DNA from: Alphaproteobacteria bacterium
GTDB lineage: Bacteria > Pseudomonadota > Alphaproteobacteria > UBA828
Length of the DNA: 35,983 nucleotides
Reading direction: 5' to 3'
Assembly (NCBI GenBank): GCA_022820945.1
Contig: JAJEEP010000011.1
Location: forward strand, 1-35,983
Part shown: piece by piece, positions 15,307 to 23,278 of the stretch
Layout: each line of letters starts with the position of its first letter
How positions within the stretch are numbered: the first letter of the stretch is position 1
Notes under the pieces: model-generated
Told to the model about the DNA's origin: nothing
What the model saw: the letters and a program-made list of their open reading frames with translations, nothing else
The model's database searches: none
Position numbers and translations under genes: made by a program

Positions 15307-16620
15307 TTAGGGATGGTGCCGCAAGCGTGCGGCATAGAAGCCGTCCATTCCGCCGTGCTCCGCCCAATGGCACGGTAACGTGCGCAGATCGCCGGTCGGG
15401 GAGACGGCCTCGCGGAGGCTCGGCAGCTCGTCCGCGCGCACGGGCAGACGCGAGAATTTGGGCGCAGAAGAGAGAAAACTTTCCACACGCCGCTCGCATT
15501 CCTCGGGCTGGAGAGAGCAGCTCGCGTAGACCAGCAGGCCGCCCGGCGCCACCATGGCGGCGGCGCGGGCAAGCAGCCGGCCTTGCAGGGCCGCGAGGCG
15601 TTCCACGTCGGCGGGGCCGCGAAGGTGCGGGATGTCCGGATGGCGCCGAATGGTCCCGGTTGCCGTGCACGGTGCATCGAGAAGCACCGTGTCGAAGGGT
15701 TCGTCTGGCCGCCACTCCAGCGCATCGGCCTCGACGATTTCGGTTTCGAGGCGGAGTCTGGCGAGGTTCTCCCTGAGTCGTGCGAGGCGGGAGGGAGAGC
15801 GGTCGACTGCGGTTACGCGTGCGCCGGCGGCGGCGAGCTGGGCGGTCTTGCCGCAGGGCGCGGCGCCGATCTCCAGCCCGCGCTTGCCTGCGACAGCGCC
15901 GAGCAGGCGGGCCGGCAGCGCCGCCGCGGCATCCTGCACCCACCACGCGCCCGCCTCGTAGCCCGCTAGCCGCGTCACGTCGCCGGCGCCGCGCAGCCGG
16001 AGGCTGCCTCCAGGCAGACGCTGCGCGTCTAGCGTGGTGCGCAGCGCCTCGATGCGGTCTTCGGCGTCGGAGACCGGCGAGAGGTCGAGCGGCGGCTCGC
16101 CCAGGTGGGCCTCGGCGATGGCGCGGCAATGTGCCTCGCCGTAGGCCTCGGTCCAGCTCTGCCAGAGCCAGTCCGGGGTGTTGAGGCGGGGCGCGTCGAG
16201 TGCCGCGATGGCACCGTGCTCGCGGCTGGCGCGGCGCAGCACCGCGTTGACAAGCCCGCGGTAGGGCGAGAGCCGCGGTCCTTGCGCGAGCGCGACCGCG
16301 CTTGCCACCGCCGCGTGCGCCGGCGTTTCGAGGAAGGCGAGCTGGCAGACACCGAGGCGCAGCACGTCCTGCACCGGCCCGCGCCGCGCCGGGAGCGGAC
16401 GGTCCATGAGCCCGGACAGAAAGGCGTCGATCTGGCCCAGGCGTCGGAGCGTCGTGAGCAGCAGCAGGCGCGCGAAGGCGGTATCGCGCGAGGAGAGTGC
16501 CTCCAGCCCCGGCGCGGCGCCGAGCGCCTGGTCGAGGGTGCGGCCCCGGCGCAGGACCGCGCCCAGCGCATGGGCCGCGACTGCGCGCGCGTTGCTAGGC
16601 GGGCTATTGGTCGACGACAA
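15307..16620 (-). CDS. rsmB: 16S rRNA (cytosine-967-C5)-methyltransferase, RsmB/Fmu family
   Basis: About 437 residues. An N-terminal NusB-like RNA-binding domain (ARAVAAHALGAVLRRGRTLDQAL) is followed by a Rossmann-fold m5C methyltransferase domain. Both catalytic cysteines are in place: DAPCTATGT (motif IV) and YASCSLQPEE (motif VI). The SAM-binding motif I reads EIGAAPCGKT where the family normally has DLCAAPGGKT, so a cysteine replaces the second glycine. There is no ATG at a sensible place; the best start is TTG at 16620, which gives normal family length and a 17-base overlap with the upstream gene. The open frame extends to 16776, but that part is antisense-like. Role: methylation of C967 in 16S rRNA helix 31. 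Confidence 0.87.
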   Translation of the reverse strand: MSSTNSPPSNARAVAAHALGAVLRRGRTLDQALGAAPGLEALSSRDTAFARLLLLTTLRRLGQIDAFLSGLMDRPLPARRGPVQDVLRLGVCQLAFLETPAHAAVASAVALAQGPRLSPYRGLVNAVLRRASREHGAIAALDAPRLNTPDWLWQSWTEAYGEAHCRAIAEAHLGEPPLDLSPVSDAEDRIEALRTTLDAQRLPGGSLRLRGAGDVTRLAGYEAGAWWVQDAAAALPARLLGAVAGKRGLEIGAAPCGKTAQLAAAGARVTAVDRSPSRLARLRENLARLRLETEIVEADALEWRPDEPFDTVLLDAPCTATGTIRRHPDIPHLRGPADVERLAALQGRLLARAAAMVAPGGLLVYASCSLQPEECERRVESFLSSAPKFSRLPVRADELPSLREAVSPTGDLRTLPCHWAEHGGMDGFYAARLRHHP

Positions 16621-17779
16621 AGCCGTCGCGGTGCGGGCGCATGGTGACCGGGCGCTGGATCGGTGGGCGGCTCTCCGCCGCGCCGGGCGCAATCGAGACG
16701 CCGAGGCCGGGCTCGTTTGGGATGGCGACGAAGCCGTCTTCCATCGGCGGCACGCCCAGGACCACGTCCGAGCCAAGGAGCGCGAGGCTGGTCTCCATCT
16801 TCAGCGCCTCGAAACCGGTCGTGTATTCCTGGATCGCGAAGTTGGGGATCGCGGCTGCGAGATGGAGGCAGGCGGCAAGCCCGAGCGGCGAGAGCGGGTT
16901 GTGGGGCGCCACCATGACGTGGTGGGCCTCGGCCATCGCCGCCACCTTGCGCGCGCCGGTGATGCCGCCGCAGAGCGCGACATCGACGCGCGCGAAGCCC
17001 GCGCCGTCACGCGCGAAGAGGGCACGGAAGTCGTGCAGCGAGGCGTAACGCTCCCCGGTCGCGATGGGTGCGTGCACGCGGCGCGCCACCTCGGCCATGG
17101 CGTCCGGGTTCTCGGGCCGGATCGGATCCTCGCACCAATAGGGCAGATAGGGCTCGATGCGCGGAATGAAGTCGATGGCCTCGGCAGGCGTGAGGCGTCG
17201 GTGCAGCTCCAGCAGCATGTCGACCTCGCCGCCGAGCGCCTCGCGCACCCGGCGCACGGTCTCGACCGCGCGGCTCATGTGGACCACGTGGGAGGCGAAG
17301 AAGGGCTCCTCCTCGCGCTCGTCGAGGAAGGGGTTGATGTGGCCCACCGCGTTGAAGCCGGCTTCCTTGAGGGCGACGCAGTTTTCCACCAGCTCGTCCG
17401 TGGTCTTGCCGTAGGCGTGACCGTAGACCCTGGCGTGGGTTCGGCACGGGCCGCCGAGAAGGGAATGGACCGGCACGCCCAACGCCTTGCCCTTGATGTC
17501 CCAGAGCGCGATGTCAATTGCCGCGATGGCGCCGTTGATCGCCGCTCCCTGGAAGTGGCTGAAGCGGTGCATCAGGTTCCAGTGGCGCTCGATCGGCCCC
17601 GGATCCTGGCCCACCAGATGCTCGGCGTAGGTTTCGATGGCGGCGCGCGAGGCTCCGAGATGCCCCCAGGTGCCGGACTCGCCCAGCCCGGTAATGCCGG
17701 CGTCGGTCTCGATCTCGACAAAGAGGAACTGGCCGATCGAGATCGGCGTGACGGCGGTAATCTTCATGGGTTGAGACAT
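16604..17779 (-). CDS. Enolase-superfamily acid-sugar dehydratase (mandelate racemase/muconate lactonizing family)
   Basis: A 391-residue cytosolic protein with an N-terminal capping domain and a TIM barrel. Metal-ligand positions are visible: ELHRR (third strand), CEDPIRPENP and ATGERY. A C-terminal catalytic-type histidine lies in VMVAPHNPLSPLG after GGITGARKVAAMAEA. The NNLxxE-like order and PHNPLSPL loop are closest to galactonate/mannonate-type dehydratases, so loss of water from an aldonate to give a 2-keto-3-deoxy acid is likely; the exact sugar acid is not decidable by eye. It begins 8 bases after a PQQ aldose dehydrogenase gene, a likely functional partner. Starts at 17779 or 17767 are both possible. 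Confidence 0.82.
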   Translation of the reverse strand: MSQPMKITAVTPISIGQFLFVEIETDAGITGLGESGTWGHLGASRAAIETYAEHLVGQDPGPIERHWNLMHRFSHFQGAAINGAIAAIDIALWDIKGKALGVPVHSLLGGPCRTHARVYGHAYGKTTDELVENCVALKEAGFNAVGHINPFLDEREEEPFFASHVVHMSRAVETVRRVREALGGEVDMLLELHRRLTPAEAIDFIPRIEPYLPYWCEDPIRPENPDAMAEVARRVHAPIATGERYASLHDFRALFARDGAGFARVDVALCGGITGARKVAAMAEAHHVMVAPHNPLSPLGLAACLHLAAAIPNFAIQEYTTGFEALKMETSLALLGSDVVLGVPPMEDGFVAIPNEPGLGVSIAPGAAESRPPIQRPVTMRPHRDGFVVDQ

Positions 17780-17787
17780 CCTGTGGC

Positions 17788-18954
17788 TCAGTCTGCCGGC
17801 TCCAGCCTGAGCAGCATTCCGTCGGGGTGGTCGGTGAGCAGGTAGATGAGGCCATCCGGCCCCTGGCGTACGTCGCGGATGCGCTCTTCCAGGTCTTCGA
17901 GCATGCGCTCCTCCATCACGACCCTGCCGCCCGCGACCTCCAGGCGGACCAGGAGCTCGGCCGAGAGCGCGCCGGCGAAGAAGCTCCCCTGCCAGGCGGG
18001 AAATCGGTCTGCGTCGTAGATCGTCAGCCCCGAAGGCGAGATGGACGGCACCCAGTAGTGCACCGGCTGGGCCATCCCTTCCTTGTGGGTGCCTTCGCCG
18101 ATCTTGAAGCCCATGTAGCTCTTGCCGTAGGTGATTACCGGCCAGCCGTAGTTCACCCCCGCCTCGATCAGGTTCAGCTCGTCACCGCCCTTGGGTCCGT
18201 GTTCGATGGCGTAGATGCGCCCCGTCGCCGTCTCGCGCGTCATGCCTTGCGGGTTGCGGTGGCCGACGGAGTAGAGCTCGGGCCGAGCGCCGGGAGTTCC
18301 GACGAAGGGGTTGTCGTCGGGCACGCGCCCGTCGTCATGGAGGCGAATAATGCTGCCCGCCGGGTCGCCCAGGTCTTGCGCGCGGTCGGGCTCGCCCCGC
18401 TCGCCGGCCGTGACGAAAAGATAGCCGTCGGCGAAGACAAGGCGCGAGCCGAAGTGGCGCCCACCGTCATCGCGGGGCAGGGCGATGTAGATCTCCTCGA
18501 CATCCTCCAGGCGGTTGCCCTCGAAGCGGCCGCGGGCGACTGCGGTGGCGCCCTCGTCATCGTCGTCGGGGCTCGCGTAGGAGAGATAGACGAGGCCGTT
18601 CTCGGCGAAGTCCGGGTGCAGGGCCACGTCGAGAAGCCCGCCCTGGCCGTCTTCCCACACCTCGGGCACGCCGGCGACCGGATCGGGCATGAGCCAGCCG
18701 TCCTTGACGATGCGGAGCCGGCCGGGGCGCTCGGTCACCAGCATCCGCCCGTCCGGCAGGAAGGCGAGACCCCAGGGGTGCTCCAGCCCGTCCGTCAGCT
18801 TGACCAAGTGGAAGCGCTGCTTGGCAGTCTCGTATGTGCCGAGCCGTTCGGCTGCCGCCAGCGGGCCGGCCGCGCCGAAGAGAAGCATTGCTATCGCGAG
18901 CAGCGCCCGGGCGGCGGCACCGGCTCGTACGGCGTTCCGGCGGCTCTTCGGCAT
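17788..18954 (-). CDS. PQQ-dependent aldose sugar dehydrogenase (soluble, YliI/Asd-like)
   Basis: A 388-residue periplasmic six-bladed beta-propeller enzyme. A signal peptide is visible (basic leader, ALLAIAMLLFGAAGPLAAA). Family motifs follow in order: HPWGLAFLPDGRMLVTERPG, QGGLLDVALHPDF, GHRNPQGM (PQQ-contact region), and HGPKGGDELNLIEAGVNYGWP. These enzymes oxidise aldoses at C1 to lactones and pass electrons to the respiratory chain; PQQ synthesis genes are not in the window. The enolase-superfamily dehydratase begins 8 bases downstream. It is divergent from the isochorismatase-like gene across 142 bases, where promoters for both sides presumably lie. Confidence 0.9.
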   Translation of the reverse strand: MPKSRRNAVRAGAAARALLAIAMLLFGAAGPLAAAERLGTYETAKQRFHLVKLTDGLEHPWGLAFLPDGRMLVTERPGRLRIVKDGWLMPDPVAGVPEVWEDGQGGLLDVALHPDFAENGLVYLSYASPDDDDEGATAVARGRFEGNRLEDVEEIYIALPRDDGGRHFGSRLVFADGYLFVTAGERGEPDRAQDLGDPAGSIIRLHDDGRVPDDNPFVGTPGARPELYSVGHRNPQGMTRETATGRIYAIEHGPKGGDELNLIEAGVNYGWPVITYGKSYMGFKIGEGTHKEGMAQPVHYWVPSISPSGLTIYDADRFPAWQGSFFAGALSAELLVRLEVAGGRVVMEERMLEDLEERIRDVRQGPDGLIYLLTDHPDGMLLRLEPAD

Positions 18955-19096
18955 GGTTCGCGTTCCCCTTACGGTGCGCGGACCCTATCACCGCGAACGG
19001 GCGGCACGCCAGCGCCCCACAGCCCGCGCAGGGTTGCGACTGGCGGTCGCTTGGGCCACCGTGCCGGGCGACGATGAAGCAACGGGACGGTTCGAC

Positions 19097-19672
19097 ATGG
19101 CACGGCAATTCAGCCCCGCCCTGCTGCAACGGGATCGTTCGGCCCTGGTCGTCATCGACATGCAGGAGCGGCTGATGCCGGCGATCGCGGAGGGCGAGGC
19201 GGTGACGCACTCGGCCGGCATCCTGATTGAGGCGGCGCGGCAGCTCGAGGTGCCGGTGGTCGTCACCGAGCAGTATCCCAAGGGCCTCGGTTCCACTGTC
19301 GATACCATCGCGAGCCGTCTCCCAAACGATGCGGCGGTGGTCGAGAAAATGACCTTCAGCGCCGCGCGCAATTACGACTTCGCGTCGAAGATCGACGTTT
19401 TCAAGGCCGGGGGGCGCGACCACATCGTAATTTGCGGCGTGGAGAGCCATGTCTGCGTGATGCAGACGGCCGCCGATCTCGACGCGCAGGGCTACACCGT
19501 TTACATCGTGGCCGATGCCTGTGGCTCGCGCGCGCCTGCCAGCAAGGATGCCGCGCTGGCGCGGTTCGGGGCGTTGGGGATCTCACGGGTGACCACCGAG
19601 ATGGCGCTGTTCGAGTGGTTGGAGGTCGCCGGCACGCCGGAGTTCAAGGCGGTCTCCCGGCTCGTCAAGTAG
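19097..19672 (+). CDS. Isochorismatase-like cysteine hydrolase
   Basis: A 191-residue cytosolic Rossmann-like hydrolase. The catalytic triad is readable: Asp in ALVVIDMQERL, Lys in VVEKMTFSA, and Cys in ICGVESHVCVMQTA, the last next to the family's cis-peptide region. The EQYPKGLGSTV segment is typical of the YcaC/ISOC1-like subgroup rather than true isochorismatase or nicotinamidase. The substrate is unknown. The start at 19097 gives the expected family N-terminus. First of three plus-strand genes with short gaps (44 and 34 bases). Confidence 0.9.
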   Translation: MARQFSPALLQRDRSALVVIDMQERLMPAIAEGEAVTHSAGILIEAARQLEVPVVVTEQYPKGLGSTVDTIASRLPNDAAVVEKMTFSAARNYDFASKIDVFKAGGRDHIVICGVESHVCVMQTAADLDAQGYTVYIVADACGSRAPASKDAALARFGALGISRVTTEMALFEWLEVAGTPEFKAVSRLVK

Positions 19673-19716
19673 GCCGGCGCGCGCAACGGTCGCGGGATCG
19701 CAGGGAAACGGGGCCG

Positions 19717-20274
19717 ATGCTGCTACGCCGGACGGTGCTTGGCATGGCGGCCGCGGCGGTGCTGCTCGTCGGCGCGGTGGCGGGCGCCACGGCGACGCAG
19801 ACCATCCTGATCGGCGGCGGCGCGGAGGGCAGCGCTCACACCCTTGCTGCGCACCGGATCTGCGCACTGGTGGACGAGCACGCCGGCAAGGACTACGGCT
19901 GCATCGGTCGCACGGCGCCGGGCTCCGTTTTCAACATTCGTGCGATCGATATCGGACTGGTGGAGTTCGGCTTTGCCCGATCCGAGCGCGTCCACGAGGC
20001 CGTCGTCGGGTCGGGCGCGTGGGAGGGCGAGCCGGTGGCGGGGCTCAGAGCCGTCTTCAGCCTGTCCCCCGAGACGACAGAGCTCGTGACCAATGCCGAT
20101 GTCCCCGACGATCTGGTCCATGACGTGGTGAGAATCGTGTTCCAAGACTTCGACGCGTTGCGGAGAGCGCATCCGGCGCTGAACGGCCTGGATCCCGCGG
20201 CGATGCTGGAAGGGCTCACGGCGCCCCTTCATCCTGGTGCTGCGCGCTACTATCAGGAGCAGGGCTGGCTTTAG
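19717..20274 (+). CDS. TAXI-type TRAP solute-binding protein, internally shortened
   Basis: A 185-residue secreted protein with a signal peptide (LLRRTVLGMAAAAVLLVGAV). The N-terminal half matches the start of TAXI-family binding proteins (ILIGGGAEGSAHTLAAHRIC; TAPGSVFNIRAIDIGLVEFGFARS; GLRAVFSLSPE). The last 65 residues match the family's far C-terminus (NADVPDDLVHDVVRIVFQDF; APLHPGAARYYQE). Normal TAXI proteins have about 320 residues, so roughly 130-140 residues of the middle are missing and the junction lies around ETTELVTNADV. The frame is intact and both ends are well conserved. No TRAP permease genes are near. It could be a pseudogene kept in frame, or a small binding/sensor protein. 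The phosphatase gene follows after 34 bases. Confidence 0.8.
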   Translation: MLLRRTVLGMAAAAVLLVGAVAGATATQTILIGGGAEGSAHTLAAHRICALVDEHAGKDYGCIGRTAPGSVFNIRAIDIGLVEFGFARSERVHEAVVGSGAWEGEPVAGLRAVFSLSPETTELVTNADVPDDLVHDVVRIVFQDFDALRRAHPALNGLDPAAMLEGLTAPLHPGAARYYQEQGWL

Positions 20275-20308
20275 GCGCGGCCATGACAAGTAGCCAAATA
20301 CCGTAACC

Positions 20309-21088
20309 ATGCGACGCTTCTCGAAGCGGCGGGAGCCCTCCGTCCGGCGCTCGGAGTGGGCCCCTGCGCCGGCGCGGGTGCCCGAAGGCGAGAGGGTCTA
20401 CGCCGTTGGCGACATCCACGGCCGGCTCGACCTGCTGCACATGCTGGTCGAGGCGATCGAGGAGGAGCAGCGCAGCCTGCCGCCGTTACGCCCCACCGTG
20501 GTGTTCCTGGGCGATTATGTGGATCGAGGGCCTGAGTCGCGCGGGGTCATCGATTGGCTGTTGGAGCGTCCGCTGCCCGATTTCGAGCGGGCGCACCTGC
20601 GCGGTAACCACGAGGACTGGTTCGAGAGCTTCCGTAGCGATACGTCCGTCGGGCCAAGCTGGCTCTACTGCGGCGGGGTGCAGACCCTCGCGAGCTACGG
20701 CATCCGGGCGGCGTCCGGTGAGGACGATCCGATGCGGCTTCAAGCGCTGCAGGCGGATCTCGCGGCGGCGCTTCCCGCATCCCACCGCGCCTTCCTGCGC
20801 GAGCTCGAACCCTACCGCGAGATTGGCGGCTACCTCTTCGTCCATGCCGGCATTCGGCCCGGAATTCCGCTCGCCGAACAGGCCTTCGACGACTTCTACT
20901 GGATTCGCGACGCCTTCCTGCTCTCCAACGAAGATCACGGCCATGTGGTGGTGCACGGCCATACGATCGTGAACGAGGCGCAAGTCTGTTCCAACCGCAT
21001 CGGCATCGATACCGGCGCCTTCGCCACGAACGTGCTGACCTGCCTCGTGCTGGAGGCAGACCGCTATCGCCTGATTCAGACCGGGTGA
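20309..21088 (+). CDS. PPP-family serine/threonine phosphatase-like metallophosphoesterase
   Basis: A 259-residue cytosolic enzyme with the PPP signature motifs in order: GDIHGRLD, FLGDYVDRGPESRG and LRGNHED, then FVHAGIRPG and VVHGHTIV, which together supply the di-metal ligands and catalytic His. The closest known relatives are bacterial PrpA/ApaH-like phosphatases of about this size; protein phosphatase or dinucleotide-polyphosphate hydrolase activity are both possible. A basic leader of about 20 residues precedes the domain. The start lacks an obvious Shine-Dalgarno and is preceded by an unusually AT-rich patch (20283-20305) containing an eight-codon frame, so leader-dependent or weak initiation is possible. 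Confidence 0.88.
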   Translation: MRRFSKRREPSVRRSEWAPAPARVPEGERVYAVGDIHGRLDLLHMLVEAIEEEQRSLPPLRPTVVFLGDYVDRGPESRGVIDWLLERPLPDFERAHLRGNHEDWFESFRSDTSVGPSWLYCGGVQTLASYGIRAASGEDDPMRLQALQADLAAALPASHRAFLRELEPYREIGGYLFVHAGIRPGIPLAEQAFDDFYWIRDAFLLSNEDHGHVVVHGHTIVNEAQVCSNRIGIDTGAFATNVLTCLVLEADRYRLIQTG

Positions 21089-21097
21089 AGGGTGAAG

Positions 21098-21114
21098 GGC
21101 CGCAGCGCGCGGCC
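21098..21114. terminator. Possible shared hairpin between convergent genes
   Basis: GGCCGC, AGCGC loop, GCGGCC forms a perfect 6-bp stem in the 25-base gap between the convergent phosphatase and cytochrome genes. It reaches the cytochrome stop codon. There is no T-run, so it is a weak terminator candidate for either side. Confidence 0.4.
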
Positions 21115-21680
21115 TATTCGGTAGGCAGCTCCGCCGGTTCGGCGCTGAGGGAGCGGAGATAGGCGAGCACGTTGGCGCGGTCGCCGTCCTTGGAGACCCC
21201 CTTGAAGGCCATCTTGGTGCCGGGCACGTCGCCCTTGGGGTCGGCGATGAACGCGCTCAGTCGCTCGAAGTCCCAGACGCCCTCCAGCTCCGCCATGGCG
21301 CCCGAGTAGTTGAAGCCCTCGTGGGTCGCGATCGGCCGGTTGACGATGTTCCAGAGATTGGGGCCCACCTTGTTCTTGCCGCCGTCGTCGACGGTGTGAC
21401 AGGCGGCGCACTTCTTGAAGACCTTCTGCCCCTTGGCGAGGTCGGCATCGGCCAGCAGCTCGGCGAGCGACAGCGCCGGCATCTCGGGCTCGTCCGCCAC
21501 CGCTTCCTCGTGCATGGCGTCGTCCTGCTCAAGACCCGCGACCACGTAGTGGATCACCCGCTCGTGGTGGGCATGTTCAAGTTTGCCAAAGGCTGCGAGC
21601 GAGATGAGCCACGCCGTCATCGCGGTCAAGCCCGCGAAGAGAATCGCGCCGAAGATCTTGTTCAGCTCGTAAGTGTTCAT
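21114..21680 (-). CDS. Membrane-anchored cytochrome c (CycM/c552-like)
   Basis: A 188-residue class I cytochrome c. An uncleaved N-terminal helix (IFGAILFAGLTAMTAWLISLAAF) anchors it in the inner membrane, followed by a Glu/Ala-rich linker and a periplasmic haem domain with KCAACHTV (haem-binding CxxCH), NKVGPNLWNIVNRPIA and the distal methionine in PGTKMAFKG. It probably carries electrons from the bc1 complex to a terminal oxidase, as CycM does. The cycM-kdsB divergent pair is a recurrent alphaproteobacterial arrangement. The perfect inverted repeat at 21710-21724 lies in its upstream region. Confidence 0.93.
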   Translation of the reverse strand: MNTYELNKIFGAILFAGLTAMTAWLISLAAFGKLEHAHHERVIHYVVAGLEQDDAMHEEAVADEPEMPALSLAELLADADLAKGQKVFKKCAACHTVDDGGKNKVGPNLWNIVNRPIATHEGFNYSGAMAELEGVWDFERLSAFIADPKGDVPGTKMAFKGVSKDGDRANVLAYLRSLSAEPAELPTE

Positions 21681-21709
21681 GCCGACCGCTGGGGTGGATG
21701 AAACCGGGT

Positions 21710-21724
21710 CGTCGGAAACCGACG
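21710..21724. repeat. Perfect inverted repeat in the cycM-kdsB intergenic region
   Basis: CGTCGG, AAA, CCGACG: a 6-bp palindromic arm pair about 30 bases upstream of the cytochrome start codon. It may be an operator or a 5' UTR hairpin; nothing else supports a choice. Confidence 0.45.
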
Positions 21725-21870
21725 GGGCGCGAGATTAGCCGCTTCAACCGGCCATGTCCAACCATCCTCGGGCCCCTCTAGCATCGTCCTCGACAAGTGC
21801 GGCTGGGCGGCTTATCTCGCTCATGAATGACGGTGCAAACGAAGACGGACGTGCGGGCGAGGGGAGGCCG

Positions 21871-22644
21871 ATGAGCGCTATGGCGGGCTCTCGTCCGCCG
21901 CCCCGGAGCCCCATCGTGCTGATCCCGGCGCGCATGGCCTCGACGCGGCTTCCCGGCAAGCCGCTCGCCGACATCGGCGGTCGGCCGATGATCGTGCACG
22001 TACTGGAGAGGGCGCGCGCAGCGGCGATCGGCCCCGTGGTGGTCGCCTGCGCCCAGCCTGCCATTGCGGAGGCGGTCGAGAGCGCCGGCGGTCGCGCGGT
22101 TCTCACCCGCCCCGATCACCCGTCAGGCTCGGACCGGATTTTCGAGGCGCTGCAGGCAATCGACCCGGCCGGCGAGCACGACGCGGCGGTCAACCTGCAG
22201 GGCGATCTGCCCACCCTCGACCCGGCGCTGCCGGCTCAGGCTCTCGCGCTCCTGGCCGATCCCGCCGTCGATGTCGGCACACTCGCGGCCGAGATCGCCG
22301 ACCCGGCGGAGCGCGACGACGCCAGCGTGGTGAAGGCCGTGGTTTCGCATCGGCCGGGGCAGGCGCACGGCCGGGCCCTCTATTTCACCCGCGCGACCGC
22401 GCCGTCGGGCGAGGGCCCGCTCTGGCACCATATCGGCCTCTATGCCTATCGGCGCGAGGCGCTCGCCCGCTTCGTCGCGCTCCCGCCCAGCCCGCTAGAG
22501 CGCCGGGAGCGTCTGGAGCAGCTTCGCGCGCTCGAGGACGGGATGCGTATCGAGGTCGCGCTCGTGGACACGGTCCCGCTCGGCGTCGATACGCCGGCGC
22601 AACTGGAGCAGGCGCGGGCATTGATTTCAGGCAGTCAGGAGTGA
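21871..22644 (+). CDS. kdsB: 3-deoxy-manno-octulosonate cytidylyltransferase (CMP-Kdo synthetase)
   Basis: About 257 residues. It activates Kdo with CTP for lipopolysaccharide core synthesis. Motifs: [23 protein letters not shown] (CTP-binding loop with the Arg and Lys), [11 protein letters not shown] (the metal-binding Asp region), and [13 protein letters not shown] with the conserved segment after the FTRATAPSG loop. The C-terminal [13 protein letters not shown] is canonical. ATG at 21871 follows GAGGGGAGG, whereas in-frame ATGs at 21754 and 21823 lack such a site and would add a non-conserved leader. The usual alphaproteobacterial downstream partner pheA is absent; a DUF924 gene follows after 7 bases. 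Confidence 0.93.
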   Translation: MSAMAGSRPPPRSPIVLIPARMASTRLPGKPLADIGGRPMIVHVLERARAAAIGPVVVACAQPAIAEAVESAGGRAVLTRPDHPSGSDRIFEALQAIDPAGEHDAAVNLQGDLPTLDPALPAQALALLADPAVDVGTLAAEIADPAERDDASVVKAVVSHRPGQAHGRALYFTRATAPSGEGPLWHHIGLYAYRREALARFVALPPSPLERRERLEQLRALEDGMRIEVALVDTVPLGVDTPAQLEQARALISGSQE

Positions 22645-22651
22645 GGAAAGG

Positions 22652-23188
22652 ATGATCGATCAGGTTCTCTCGTTCTGGTTTGAACGCCACGGCCCCGATC
22701 AGTGGTGGGCCAAGGACCCCGCCTTCGACGAGGCGATCCGCACCGAGTTCGGCGCGCTGCACGCTAGCGCCGCGCTCGGCGAGCTCCACGACTGGCGCGA
22801 CACGCCGGAGGGCCGCCTTGCCGAGATCATCGTGCTCGACCAGTTCTCCCGAAACCTCTACCGCGAAGACCCGCGTGCCTTCGCCTGCGACGGCATGGCA
22901 CTCGCGCTGGCGCAGGAGGCCGTGCGTCTTGGCGCCGACCGGGCGGTCCTGGAGGAGGGCCGGAAGTTCTTCTACATGCCCTACGAACACAGTGAATCGC
23001 CCCGCATCCACGAAATCGCCGTTACCCTCTTCGAGTCCCTCGACGACCCCGAAAGCCTGAAGTACGAGCTGCAGCACAAGGCGATCATCGACCGATTCGG
23101 GCGTTATCCGCACCGCAACAAGGCGCTCTCGCGCCCCTCCACGGCGGAGGAAATCGCCTTCCTCAAGACGCCGAACTCCTCCTTCTAA
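22652..23188 (+). CDS. DUF924 family protein
   Basis: A 178-residue cytosolic, mostly helical protein of the DUF924 family. Diagnostic stretches are VLSFWFERHGPDQWWAKDPAFD at the start, LDQFSRNLYREDPRAFACD in the middle, and FFYMPYEHSE followed by the HKAIIDRFGRYPHRN tail with its conserved His/Arg/Asp. The fold is TPR-like; the function is not established to my knowledge. A good purine-rich site (GAGGAAAGG) lies directly before the ATG, and the gene starts 7 bases after kdsB, so the two are translated from one message. Confidence 0.92.
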   Translation: MIDQVLSFWFERHGPDQWWAKDPAFDEAIRTEFGALHASAALGELHDWRDTPEGRLAEIIVLDQFSRNLYREDPRAFACDGMALALAQEAVRLGADRAVLEEGRKFFYMPYEHSESPRIHEIAVTLFESLDDPESLKYELQHKAIIDRFGRYPHRNKALSRPSTAEEIAFLKTPNSSF

Positions 23189-23202
23189 CGCGCGGGAGCG
23201 CG
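23189..23202. terminator. Possible hairpin ending the kdsB-DUF924 unit
   Basis: CGCGC, GGGA loop, GCGCG starts right after the DUF924 stop codon. There is no proper T-run (only GGTTG follows), so it is a weak terminator candidate. Confidence 0.4.
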
Positions 23203-23205
23203 CGG

Positions 23206-23234
23206 TTGACGCTCACCCCGGCGGGGGGCATGTT
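23206..23234 (+). promoter_or_regulatory. Candidate sigma-70-type promoter for the tkt operon
   Basis: TTGACG (23206-23211), 17-base spacer, CATGTT (23229-23234). The -35 box is near consensus; the -10 box is poor but acceptable for alphaproteobacteria. It lies 45 bases before the transketolase start and just after a hairpin ending the previous gene. Confidence 0.45.
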
Positions 23235-23278
23235 GCGCCCACTTTTCGGCGCGACGGCGCGGCACAAGGCGAGGGCCC

